Part shown: piece after piece, positions 47,855-59,479 of the stretch
Numbering within the stretch: the stretch's first letter is position 1
Layout of the letters: each line of letters opens with the position of its first letter
NCBI RefSeq assembly: GCF_036669915.1
Contig: NC_089316.1
Location: 13,006,743 to 13,070,742, forward strand
Source of the DNA: Pocillopora verrucosa
Taxonomy: Eukaryota > Cnidaria > Anthozoa > Scleractinia > Pocilloporidae
Direction of reading: 5' to 3'
Length of the DNA stretch: 64,000 nucleotides
The notes under the pieces: generated by a model
What the model saw: only the letters and a program-made list of their open reading frames with translations
What the model was told of the DNA's origin: nothing
Database searches by the model: none
Translations under genes and position numbers: made by a program

Positions 47855-50800
47855 CTGTGTCACAAATGACATAAAGAGAAATAAGAAAATTGTTATCAAA
47901 TCAACGGAATTGTACCTATGATGAAACTGAGAAGATAAAATCATTACCCCTGGAATACTATCGTAGGTAACTAAGACAGCAAAATGAGAGAAATGACTGC
48001 AGCTGCAAACTGTTTCTTCTGAGTTGCTTTTCGATGTAACCACATAGCATCCTCTCCCTGAGAACTCTTCTGAACTAAAAAAAAAGAATAAAAAAGTGGT
48101 GAACAAGAAAAAGAAATGACCTCAAAAACCATCGAGGAACTGAAAGGTTAGACAAGCGGGTTTTTTTTTTCATTTTAATGTTTTTCCTGTTCGCGAGATC
48201 TGATTAGTCGGAATGTGCTTTTTCTCACTGACAACTTATCTATGATGGTAGCAATTGCCTATGCCCAGGAAAAAGGCCTTTCAAGCATGATACTTAACAA
48301 ATTTAAAATCCACGAAACTATTTCTTCCGAATCAAGGCTAGTAATATATTCCAGCTTCTTACCTCTCGCTGAGGCCACTCCAAAACATGCATTTCTTCTC
48401 CCCTTTATCGACCTAAAAAATATGATCTCTTAGGAATAAATTAAGATAACCTAAAAACCGTTTACGGTCGTTAGAGGGAGCAAATATACGTCTGGATGAT
48501 AAACCCTAACGAACATAAAGTACTAAAAAGTTCATCTTTCACAAGTTCATTCAAATACTTGGAACGCGATTGCCTAATTACACATAAGCAGCTCGCGTAC
48601 CACACGTACTTACGGAGATGCAATCTCTTACCTTAGGAAGCTTTCTTAACCTCTCGTTATCGGACTGGATGACGGTTTAAAACAACCAAATGTATCCTTC
48701 ACTACTTTGTATCGAAACGACATGTATCGAAATAACTTTCTACTTATACCGAATCGAGTTTATCAATGTATCGAGACGACTTTACATCGAAACGACCGGT
48801 TGCCACATACTAATTTTGATCTTGCTTTTACATCCAGGTTTCTGAACTTTAAGACGACATTTTCTTGCAGCTTGTCTGGGTTTGGAGCCATTGCTACGGC
48901 CATTATCCTGGAACCCAAATGCCTGAAAAAAAAACACAGTTTTAACATGATGCATATCAATGTTGAGCTTCGTAATTGTTAAGGATATGGCATCCTTAGC
49001 GCCACTAAAAACAAGTGCTACTTCCATACTAATGTCGTAAACGCTAAAATATGCATTGACTCACTGGAGAATCAACAAACAGGGTTTTGAAAACGTTATA
49101 AGACCTTCTTGGTTAAACGCAATGCGTTTTGTTTTGTTTTGTATTTTTTGTTTCTGTTGGTACATTCGGTTAAACATCGAGGGAATTAATTTTACCTTCT
49201 ATTGCCTGATCTAATCCTGATGGGTTGATCTGGAGCTAAGAGATCATGGAGATCTTTGTACACAATCCCAACAACCACCGATACTAAATAGTGATGAGGA
49301 GAAAAATATATCAAGCTAAAAAAACATGATAATTTGAATTCCAAAAAACTACGATTCAAACAGACTGTGTGCATCAACAAACAAACTCCTCTGTATACGG
49401 AGATGGTTTTCAATACCATTGCAATTTGAAAAGAAACCAAAAGAGCATTGTGTCAATACGTTAGAGAGTTGACCACGTAGTTAATACAAACCGTTTTTCG
49501 CAAAATTTGCTGATGAAATATTCATGCTTGCTTGCCATTCTGGTTTCTCAAGATAAAAGTCACTTGCATTTTGATGGTAGGCTTTTTGAATACGCAGCAC
49601 TGACGGAGAAAACAGCAAATGAAAACTTAACAACAAAGTATGTTGGATGAAATGTGTTTCGGACTGGACAGCAAATATGATGTCATTATCCTACTATATT
49701 GTGATTATAGAATTACCACGTAGCAAGTACAATTAACCCTTTTACTCCCATGAGTGACAGAATTTCTCCTTTTACAACACCAATACAGTATCAAGCAGAC
49801 AAGTCATAAGAATTTACAAAAATTAACTAGGGGATTAAATAACTAGATCCAACATCAAATTCTCCAAACTAACATCACAAGAACTATATGACAGACAGTA
49901 AGGAGAATTACTAATGAGATCTTGGGAGTTAAAGGGTTAATCCTCTAAGGAACACAGAGCAATCGAGAACAAGACATTTTGATATTTTTAAGGATGAAAA
50001 TCGCTGGAATTATTTCCACCTCCAAAATGATTCATAAACGCAAATAGTTAATTGAAGGAGGAGATGGATCGATTTGATCCAGCAATAACGCTTAGAAAAT
50101 GGAGCACGTGTTATAGTTTATTACATCATCAAGGCAGGAAGACCATTTTATCATTTCATTACCCAGTTAGTGGATAAACAAGTAATGGATCAGCGCTGAT
50201 CAGGACAATTGATGGTCGCGTTCTGACTCACCCAATTTGTGGCTATAGATCTCTTGTGAAGACCTCGTTCCAACCAGGTGGAGTTTGCCATAATTAAGAA
50301 TAAATTCCTCGAACACATCTGCCACGTCAAAGGTGGATGCTCTGCTTGTCTCAATTTGTTCTGTGCTAAACGTGCCGTTAAGAGGTTTCACGATGTTTCT
50401 CATACTGATGACGAAGTCATCAAAAACCCCTATAGCCTCCTGCAATAACATAAAATGTATTTTGTTGTTGTTGAGGTAAGGTGCTAAGCACTTGACATTG
50501 ATTTTCAGTGTGACTAAAAGAAACGATCTGAGTCTCCCACGAGCATTCAAGCCGCAGACCTTCCGGCTGATCTTGGTCGGGTACTTAATCAACTAAGCCT
50601 AAGAGATTTGAATCCATTGAATTCATAATTCCTTTAAAACGTAAGCCTGTGCTACCTCTCTGAAAACGTGGTTGAAGTTAATCTTTTTTATCATGGCCTA
50701 CTCTAATTATACATCTATGCACAAATCTGGTTTCTGTTGCATAGCAACATGTGTAGAATTGAAATACCTTTAAGGAATTGTTTCTGGTGATCTCCATTCT

Positions 50801-53800
50801 GCCAAATTTAGAGACATATTCATTTGCCTAATACAAAGAAAATGGCAGTTGCAAGTATTAACCACAAGGATGCTAACAATGACAATCACAAGGACAAGAA
50901 TTAGAGCTGATAGAGTACAAACCAGTTTGTGAATTTTTCTCGAAGGTGAAGAAGACAACGAAGGCTGCGGCGACGGTACCGGTTGGGTCCGTGCTGATTC
51001 CGTTGATGCAGAGACTACTGCAGGTGACGGCGTAGATGATGATGTAACCGTTGATATCAATAAATCTCCAGAAACAAAAAAAGCAACAGAAAGATTAATT
51101 GATAATGGTTATTATAGCATTATTCGAGATTGAATGATACATTTTTCCTTACCAATATCTCTTTTTTTGTGGTACTTCTTGTATTCGATTGATTAGTATT
51201 GATATTAATTTTTTTTTGTCATTTCTGAATTTGTTTTAGTTTCACGCATCTTACGTAAGATCTGGATAGGATAACTAGGATATCGACGACAAATGGTTTA
51301 ATCGATTCCTTGCTTCTGTTGTTTAGTCGATAAGATATTTATTAATTCATAAGTCTCCATCATCTCGGTATTGCAGGCACAAAACAAGTGGGTCTTTCTC
51401 CCATGAATGACCAAGAAATAATTTATCCTTACAATATCATTATAATATCAAGCAGGCAAGAGATGAGAATAAAGAAAAATATCGGTCAGGTAGTATTAGT
51501 TGATTGATCCAATACCAAATTCTTCAAGTTACCGTCATGTATGGCAGACAGTAAGGTGGACAATTTACGAGATCTTGGGAGCGAAAGAGAAAATGCAACA
51601 GCTCGATCATTGCAACAATTCAGCCAATTCATTAGCTTGCTTAGGCTTGCAGAAGCGCTGCCTTAAAAAAATCGGTCAAAACCTAAGCCGTTTAAGAAGC
51701 AAATGTAATCTGGTTATTTAGATCTGTAAGTAAAGAATTCAAACATTTTGCCGACAAAAAGTGCCATGCAAGATAGAAAACCTACAAAGCGTAGCCAATT
51801 TTATTAATAGTTAGCTGGAGTTAGCTGAAGCTTCAACATCCCTACCCCTCCCTTCTTACCCCACAGGCATTTGCCGTCGTCCGTACCCACGGGGTGGGGA
51901 ATTTGAAAAAAAATTGTCTGAGCGGGTTGGGAAATTTCAGCCGGAATGGTCTTTCCAACGGAATACAAGTGTTATATGTTTAAATGTAAAGGTTTTAAAA
52001 GATATAGATTTCACTTTTGTTCAGAAGAAAAGGTCTTCAAACTCTACGTTTCAAAGCTTGGTCAGTGAGTAGAAATGCCTTCGACGTTGATTTTGCCTCT
52101 TACAAATAAATAAATAAATAAATATCGAATCTGGCACTTGGTAAGGAATTTGAACAAAGTTTTTGCCCACCAGGGGGGAGGCAATAGGTATTTGAATAAA
52201 TCAATCTTCAAAAGTTCAAATGCCTAAAGGGTTGCCGTTAGAGGGAGGGTGGAGGGGGGAGAGGGGGATATTGAAGCTTCAAATTGATATACGCATTATG
52301 TTATAACCTGCCTATCATTTCTGACTTTCTTTTATACTCACCGTCTTCTCCTTCTTTGCAAATTTGAGTGCACCTTATTCCATTGCATCTTAATTTACAT
52401 TGATCACCCTCACAATAGTAAGCCTGCTCAAATTTATATTCCTCTTCGCCGATTGCCAGATTATATTCTGTGACGTTGCAAGTATGATAACCTCCCTCAT
52501 GTATTTGCTCGGAACATTGATCTACCAATAATGTGTTCGTGTGACTACAATTTTGGCCGCAAACCTCGAAGGGGAATTTACTTGGCACGTGCTCACAACT
52601 AGTTACGGTACAGTTCATTTTGCAGGTATAACTAGTTAAGCTACAATTTTGCACCCAACTCTTATCGCCATATTCCAGTGTACAAGGTACTTCAACGTAT
52701 TCTTGATAGTAGCTCTGCGAAGAGTTTTTCCATGTAACTGAAAAACCCCATAAAAATAAATTACAACTAAGATGTAAAGGAAGTAATTATTAAAAAAAAC
52801 AAACAAACAAAAACAATCATTAAAGAAAGAATAGGTTTCTTCTGAGCAGTAATTCTTTCACAATTAATAGAATGAAACATCGTCAACCGTCGCTTTGCTT
52901 CAGCACCAAGAAGAATGATTATTTTGGTGAACACAACACCATTTCAGTTCCAACACAGTGTCGAGGATATTTTAAAAAAGATAATGCAACTATTACTTCT
53001 GGTGATATATGAGAACTACGGAAATTATTACTAACCGCGCTCTCAACCATTTAAACTTAATGCTACATCAAAGTGTCCACTATTTTTGCCCTCTGATCAG
53101 TTGTTTCACACATTTTGCATCGCATTGAAACTGTGAAACTAGATCCTATAGGCAATCAGAAGCATTAAAATGAATAAAAAAAAATAAGAAAAAATCATGC
53201 ATCTAAACGAGAGTTTTAGGAGTATTGAAGTCTCAGATGTTCTTTTGTTAGATGATGAAATGATGAGTGTTCATGTAAGTCAAGCTGTCATCATGCCTAA
53301 GGCTCGTCATACAACCTCGCGTTTAAACTTAAAATAATCGCCGAAGGAGAAGCTGTTAAAAATAACTCTGAAATGGCATCAGCGAGTCCATGGTCCGTCG
53401 CTGGAGGAAAGATCAAGCGAACCTTTTTAATTGCGAGATTAAATTGTCAGCGAAACGGAAGACTATGGGATGCTTCACGCCGAAGTATCTGGAGCTTGAT
53501 CAAAGAATACTGGAATGGTTAACAGAGCAGAGAAGCCAAGGTAAGTTTTTTGTAGAGCATTGATTTTGTATTTTTAAACAACAGAAAAATTATCACGAAG
53601 TGAATCAATCAACTGATTGCTGAGTGAATGTGAGTTGAATGTGGGACTCTGAAATCTATCGTAGTATCATGCGACAACATTCTGTAAGAAAGATTCTCAT
53701 TGGCCAGTTTTGACCAGTGTCAAAACAAATTCAAGAGGTGTCTAATTTTTATCCTTTTGATCGTTTGGTAACCTTTCTACTTCGTTTTGCATAGGAGTAG

Positions 53801-55948
53801 CTGTTAATGGATGGATGATACGTCTAAAGGCAAAAGAATTCAGCGAGGATCCTGAGTTTAAAGCGTCCCTCGGCTGGTACGAGAGGTGAAAGCGCCGCCA
53901 TTCCGTCAGCCTTTGGACCAAAACAACACTCGCTCAGCGTCTCCCAGAAGATTTGGAGCAACAAACAGTCAAGTTCCATTGATTTGTAATCACATCACGT
54001 CAGCATCACAGTTATTACCCATCAAGAATCTTCAACATGGACGAGACACCGATGCGCTTCGAACTACCATCCAGTCGCACTCTCGAATTTGAATTAAAAG
54101 TTAATAAAAAAATGATTGCATATTGCGTTTCCCTACTTTAGCTCGGCTTATAAGTAAGTACATCCCAATTTAGTAGAGTTTCCATGCGCTGAAAGAATTT
54201 GTTTTCAAAAACTTTCGGCTATAAGCCAAGACCCCCTCTAGAGCCCAAACTTTTAATTCACTTCAGTTTTAGTTTGTGTAAAAATCGGTCAGCTTATAGT
54301 CGAATAAATACAGTAAGAGTAATTTTGTCTTACCGTTGGAGATCTCACAGATATAGGCCGCCCGCTTATATCTACCGTAGTAGATACCGAAGTAATTAAT
54401 TGTGCACTGTATGTCGCTTGTAGACCCGTTGAATATAACAGCCACATGTTTCCCACATGATGGCCGGTTTCCTCCCCCTTGGCAAATAGTCAGCGGTTTT
54501 CCACTCAACCAAGTCCACATGTCGGCCTTTTTTTTTAAACCGATATGATAGAACTTAAAAGAGCGTTTTCGAATCTCATTATTGATAAACATCCATTCTT
54601 CTTCAGTTTCGATGGAAACCAGGTGTCCGCCTTGGTCTCGGCAGGTGCGCTGATTAAAATCCCATGTTTTTCCCCACTCTGAAAATATGTACCAGGATTT
54701 ATTAAAGGAAGGATTTTGGCATTCTGCAAAATAAAAACAGCATCAAAAACTGATTATCAAACACAAAAAAGTAAATAAATAATGCTTACTATCACAATGT
54801 TGATAATTTCTACAACAGAAGCAACAACAATGATAATAACGTTAACAATAATGTGTTAATTATATGATAATAATGATGATATTTTGACTAATACTGATTC
54901 CTACTACTAATTGTAGTAATGATATGGTGACGATGACAACGAGCGCGATGATGATGGTGATGATATAATGAAGATGGTAATAATAATGATAAGAGTACAT
55001 TTTTGTTCAGTGTCATCTGACACATGTTTCTTTACCTGGGTGTCTAGTGTAATTATTTAACTAAAATGAGCTTGTGGGTACAGCACTATTTTTACTTTTG
55101 AGAGCTAGAGTTATTCTGAAAAAGAAGTTTCTTGAGGATCAAAATGCTAAGGGTGGTGTTTTGGCTTATAATGTACTTGATGTGTGGAATGCCTTGTTAC
55201 CTCCGTGCATTTCACAGATAAAGGCTTTTTTTTCTGCGGAGAGATTGATTTAAAAAGGCCACTATTCTTGTGCATCGCCGCATATGATCCGTTATGACTT
55301 TTCGTAGAATTTTTCCATTTCGAAATGTTCAATGAGTTTCCACTCTCCCATGTCCAATTCCCAGATTCCTTTGATAAACCAATGTGCCATACTTCATTCC
55401 TCCAACCACTCCGATTCTGCATCTCCTGATTGATAAATTTCCATTCTTCAATTGTTTCGATGGAAATTAAGTAACCACCTTGACTTTTGCAGACATCCCT
55501 GTTCTCAGACCAAGTTCTTCCCCATCTCGAAAATGTGTACCGGGAATTTTGGAAACAGGTATTTTGGCACTCTGTAGTGAACAATATATATTGATAGGTA
55601 AAAATATATAGATACATAGATAATACTTATTACCTGATACTTGTAACTATGACGATCATTGTGACAAGGAAAGCTTGGAATTAGGTTAGAGTTTTATAAG
55701 CGTTAATTTTGTTTTTAGGATAGGCTTCGCTAGCCATTGACTTTGTTGCTTTGTTTTTATACAGAAATTGCAAACAAATTAATGCACTTCCAATAGGCAA
55801 TAAGTGACTGATTATTCTTAAACATCACTCATAATTTTTTTAGGTTCCCTTTCAGATACGTAAGTTCGAAATGGAACTACACTTTCTCACCTGTTCCTTG
55901 CAATTGTATCAGTAAAGTTAGAGTAGCTGTAGATTTCAAAATAAACAT
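45198..55948 (-). CDS. C-type-lectin adhesion GPCR, copy 3 (most complete, with two lesions)
   Basis: Twenty exons: 55948-55891, 55571-55201, 54723-54334, 52737-52342, 51065 (or 51017)-50923, 50827-50768, 50439-50232, 49599-49492, 49283-49196, 48922-48832, 48412-48363, 48074-47948, 47854-47751, 47460-47358, 47244-47094, 46991-46910, 46717-46651, 46017-45865, 45497-45456, 45338-45198. Exon 1 starts MFILKSTATLTLLIQLQGT, a plausible signal peptide. The order is CTLD1, CTLD2, Cys-rich module, Ser/Thr/Pro linker, GAIN, GPS, 7TM and a short tail, about 960 residues. Two problems stand out. CTLD1 is one base out of frame at an A8 run (55226-55233), and the TM6 exon acceptor reads AA instead of AG (46019-46018). 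Either could be a base-call error or real decay. A TTAA-flanked transposon sits about 100 bp upstream of the ATG. The expected product is a plasma-membrane receptor with a self-cleaving ectodomain. Confidence 0.65.
47948..50439 (-). other. Unit 3: GAIN domain and GPS exons
   Basis: Six exons with the same lengths as unit 1. Readable blocks are EEFILNYGKLHLVG, YLEKPEWQASMNISSANFAK, SVVVGIVYKDLHDLL, APNPDKLQENVVLKFRNLD, KKCMFWSGLSE and VCSCSHFSHFAVL. The cleavage triad is HFS instead of the HLT found in unit 1, so efficient autoproteolysis is uncertain. Confidence 0.8.
52342..52737 (-). other. Unit 3: Cys-rich module exon
   Basis: A 396-bp phase 1-1 exon with VPCTLEYG, VQNCSLTSYTCKMNC, VCGQNC and CNGIRCTQICK. 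Sequence is open throughout. It is the same unrecognised module as in units 1 and 2. Confidence 0.65.
53293..54113 (+). pseudogene. Pogo/Tigger-like transposase remnant with an intron
   Basis: The plus strand, opposite to the host gene, encodes a CENP-B/pogo-type DNA-binding region. MPKARHTTSRLNLK is followed, after frameshifts, by NGISESMVRRWRKDQANLF, FTPKYLELDQRILEWLTEQR, and after an apparent GT-AG intron (53541-53794) VAVNGWMIRLKAKEF then FKASLGWYER. The start of the DDE nuclease follows as IFNMDETPMRFELP with the first catalytic Asp. In-frame stops (TGA at about 53887 and later) and truncation after about 54095 make it dead. The right edge near 54313 carries a TATTTATTCGACTATAAGC-type end with an inverted partner near 54147. 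The insert replaces intron sequence that unit 1 has at about 20790-21305. Confidence 0.7.
54334..54723 (-). other. Unit 3: C-type lectin-like domain exon (CTLD2)
   Basis: A 390-bp phase 1-1 exon: ECQNPSFNKSWYIFS, GGHLVSIETEEEW, FYHIGLKKKADMWTWLSG, IQCTINYF and RAAYICE. As in the other copies, calcium-binding motifs are absent. Splice borders are intact. Confidence 0.8.
55201..55571 (-). other. Unit 3: C-type lectin-like domain exon (CTLD1), one-base frameshift
   Basis: The only full-length CTLD1 exon in the window: ECQNTCFQNSRYTFS, CKSQGGYLISIETIEEW, VWHIGLSKESGNWTWESG and YAAMHKNSGLF. At 371 bp it is one base short of a phase 1-1 exon. Compared with unit 2, one base is missing in the A8 run at 55226-55233, just before the final ICEM. 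The shift affects only the last dozen or so residues of the domain but breaks everything downstream. Confidence 0.75.
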
Positions 55949-56048
55949 ATGAACAAATGAATTATAGCAAAACAGTATTTGAAACACAGTCAGCCTATAA
56001 TAGTACTAATTAATTCGCTATCTGAAGGTGTTTTCTTTCTGCATTTAA

Positions 56049-59000
56049 GAGGCGATCTCTGTAAGAGCGGTCCAGGGCATTTCGCATCGGAAAAAATTTT
56101 TCCCTCAAACTTTTCCCAATAAACTATCTTTGGTTACAAGTAAATAAAACCACATTAGTTTCTGGAAATACGTTAACATAAAATCCTTAGAGCTCTCATA
56201 AGTCAAAGCTGCAAAAGGCTCTTTTTTGACATCTTGCGACATCGAAAATTTCAAAAGTTGAATAGCTCGGTCCTCGTATCACACTGCATGCAGCAAAAAA
56301 TATTTTTTATTCTTAAAGTGTGTGATATATAAGGTGTATAAAATGCATTTCAATTTTGATATTCGTTCATTCAGAGGCTCGTCAAAATTTATTTAAAAAC
56401 ACTCGTTGGAAAGCTTTCTGAAATTGGTTAAAAGTACTCTTTCTTTCTTGGTTGATATTGCTCAAGTCCAGACCAGACCATTAAAAATTCACTTGATTTC
56501 TGCTAATAAGATGTTTGGCTGCAGAAAAATATAAAAACATCTTGCACTTATTGATTTTCTTCGCCGAGGTGACTTCAAACTTTTAGCGATATTGCTAGCG
56601 TGACAGCCGATTATGCAAATTAGTTCATTGAGCAAACTCCGACCGTTTTATATGAGTAGCTCAATAAATCTTAGATTTTAACCATTTTAAGAAGAAAATA
56701 CAGTAGGACAGAGCTTTAAGACCACACTGATTAATACTTTAAGCTTTTCAAAAGGCCAAAATTTGACAATTTTTAATATCTCGTGACGAAAGACGTCAAC
56801 AACAATGTATCGAATATCATAATTTGATAAGCGCTCGCGAACTTATTTAAAAATTTGGCTTCTGTTATTTCACATTTGAGTTCTGATGGCTTACGCTATT
56901 CAAACCTGTATGAATATTTCAAAACCAAACTACAGGATTCTATTTAGTGTAACCGGCGATAACAGCACACACAGAAATACACCGTGACCATTGACTCTGT
57001 CTCGTAAACGGACAAATTGTGTAATTGTCCTGAATACTTCTCATGTCTAAATAAAGCAGCGATTGCTCGGATTTCTAGCTGAAAGGGAAAAAAGTGATAT
57101 TTGGTCGTCACGCCTGTCTGCATAACAGTCCCTTCTCATAAGTTTGAAGAGTTCCTGTGAAAAAGGATATCGCATTTGCATAATTAACGGTGGACGTCAT
57201 AACTAGATTGCATATCATCTGCACTCCGAAATCATTTCCTCCATTTTTGCAAGAGGTGCTGCATTTGTATCTTGCATTTTGAATGCGAGCTCAAAATGTT
57301 TGCACATGTCTCTTAGCATCTTGACTTTGAGGCTAGGCAACCTTGCTTCTCTTGCCACGAGCACACGTCATAGATATCAAACGTGATTGGATGTTTCAAT
57401 CCTATCTCATCCATTACTGTGTTCCTCGCCTCTCTCTGAAACCTACCCAACTGCATTGTGTACTCAGAAATAGCGCCTTTTTCTCCTTCAAAAATACTCT
57501 TCAGCTTCTCACAATCCTCACACCTCACGTTGTGACTGTGACTGCATACTTTCTGAACGTCAGTGTCAACAGCATGACTAAGTGCAAAGACCCTAGAGTG
57601 ATCGGTACATTTTCTATCTTCCTCTTCGTAGCGATTACGGTATGTAGTCTTCAAATACAACTTGCTCTCCTAAAGCCTCTTCCCAACTTTACCCTAGTCC
57701 TTTTCTGCTCCCACGCTTTCCAATTCGTCTATAATTTGGAGAAAAATCTTTGAAACCATCCGCTCCCTCAGCTGCAGTATTGTCTAAACCTCTATAGAAC
57801 GCCATACATCTTAGAAATGGCCTTTGACATTTGCAAATTGACAGAATACTGGCTCTTTACCCATTTGGAATCGCTACCAGGGTGTGTCGGATACTGGCAC
57901 GCTGAACTTTGGCGCCAGAACTTCCCATAAGTGTGCCTATGCTTTGCGCAGACCCACATTTTGCCATAACTGAGTCTTCTACATCGAACAGGCCAGCCCT
58001 TGCAAAGATAAGCTCTCCTTCTGTGAAACTCTCTTTTGACGAATGGATTAAGCAGAGATGACTCTTTATTGAGTCAGTACTCTGAGGCAAGTTAAACAAA
58101 CCGGAAACTCCTCGTCAGTCTCCGAACGAAGTTTCTGAGGAACGCGACTGAAAACAGGACTTCTTGTGGCGAATACCGTTTCAAGAATTTTTTTTTTATT
58201 AATCCCAAGCAAACCAGTACCGAAAGAGACATATGAATGACAGCTAATAAAATTACACGCTTTACGATATAGATATAGCTAATTGTTGGAAAAATGAGGT
58301 GACACGTAACGTAATAATTTATTTCCTCAAAAATCGCGGGGTCCTTTTCCACAAGAACTCTCTAGAGTTCTGAATAGAAACTTTCATAAAGACCGGTGTG
58401 CAGGCAAAATTTCTCTTATTTCTGCCGACCAGAATTCTGATCCAAAAGGCGATGTTATCGCTGCTTTATTACGAAGGGAGAAGCAATTCAGGATAATTAC
58501 ACAATTGAATTATGTGACATTGGTCACGGTGTATTTCAGTGTGTGCTGTTATCGCCGGTTACACCAAATAGAATCCTGTAGTTTGGTTTTGAAATGTTCA
58601 TACAGGTTTTAATAGCGTAAGCTGTCAGAACTCGAATATGAAATAACAGAAGCCAAATTATTTAAAAGGGGTTTGCGAGCGCCAATCAAATTATGATATT
58701 CGATACGTTGTTGTTGACGTCCTTCGTCACGAGATAATAAAATTTGTCAAAATTTTGGCCTTTTAAAATGTTTAAGGTATTAATCGGTGTGGTCTTAAAG
58801 CTTTTCCACTATATTTTCTACTTTATTTTCTACTTATAATGGTCAAAAGCTAAGATTTATTAAGCTACTCACATAAAACGGTCGGAGTTTGCTCAATGAA
58901 CTAATTTGCATAATCGGCTGTCACGCTAGCAATATCGCTAAAAGTTCGAAGTCACCTCAGCGAAGAAAATCAATAAGTGCAAGATGTTTTTATATTTTTC

Positions 59001-59475
59001 TGCAGCCAAACATCTTATCAGCAGAAATCAAGCGGCGTTTTTAATGGTCTGGTCTGGACTTGAGCAATATCAACCAAGAAAGAAAGAGTACTTTTAACCA
59101 ATTTCAGAAAGCTTTCCAACGAGTGTTTTTAAATAAATTTTGACGAGCCTCTGAATAAACGAATATCAAAATTGAAATGCATTTTATACACCTTATATAT
59201 CACACACTTTAAGAATAAAAATATTTTTTGCTGCATGCGGTGTGATACGAGGACCGAGCTATTCAACTTTTGAAATTTTCGATGTCGCAAAAGGTCAAAA
59301 AAGGGCCTTTTGCAGCTTTGACTTTTGACAGCTCTAAAAATTTTATGTTAACGTATTTCCAGAAACTAATGTGGTTTTATTTACTTGTAACCAAAGATAG
59401 TTTATTGGGAAAAGTTTGAGGGAAAAATTTTTTCCGATGCGAAATGCCCTGGACCGCTCTTACAGAGATCGCCTC
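56049..59475. mobile_element. TTAA-flanked DNA transposon with about 1-kb inverted repeats (Kolobok/piggyBac-type target)
   Basis: Both ends are the same sequence in inverted orientation (GAGGCGATCTCTGTAAGAGC) and the repeats extend about 1 kb inward (56049 to about 57065 and about 58457 to 59475), nearly identical over the outer 250 bp. The element is bordered by TTAA on each side (56045-56048, 59476-59479). Units 1 and 2 have the empty site with a single TTAA (22744-22747, 37727-37730). TTAA duplication is used by the piggyBac and Kolobok superfamilies. A GAG start fits the RRG end I recall for Kolobok better than the CCY end of piggyBac. No intact transposase is visible, so it is probably non-autonomous. 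Confidence 0.85.
57313..58099 (-). pseudogene. Unrecognised degenerate coding remnant inside the transposon
   Basis: Minus-strand frames 58099-57857 and 57660-57313 show protein-like composition, including a Cys/His cluster (VCSHSHNVRCEDCEKL) and GRFQREARNTVMDEIGLKHP. They are not in one frame and no catalytic motif of a transposase is visible. It could be the remains of the element's own gene or captured sequence. I do not assign a function. Confidence 0.35.
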
Positions 59476-59479
59476 TTAA

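Noticed and set aside
12244..55948. Possibility that the repeated lectin/GPCR exons form one giant gene
   Set aside because: Each unit has its own signal exon, full exon series, tail and stop, with a cGLR gene on the opposite strand between them.
57343..57753. 136-codon plus-strand frame inside the transposon
   Set aside because: It overlaps the minus-strand frame that has the more protein-like composition, and it shows hydrophobic antisense-type sequence without motifs.
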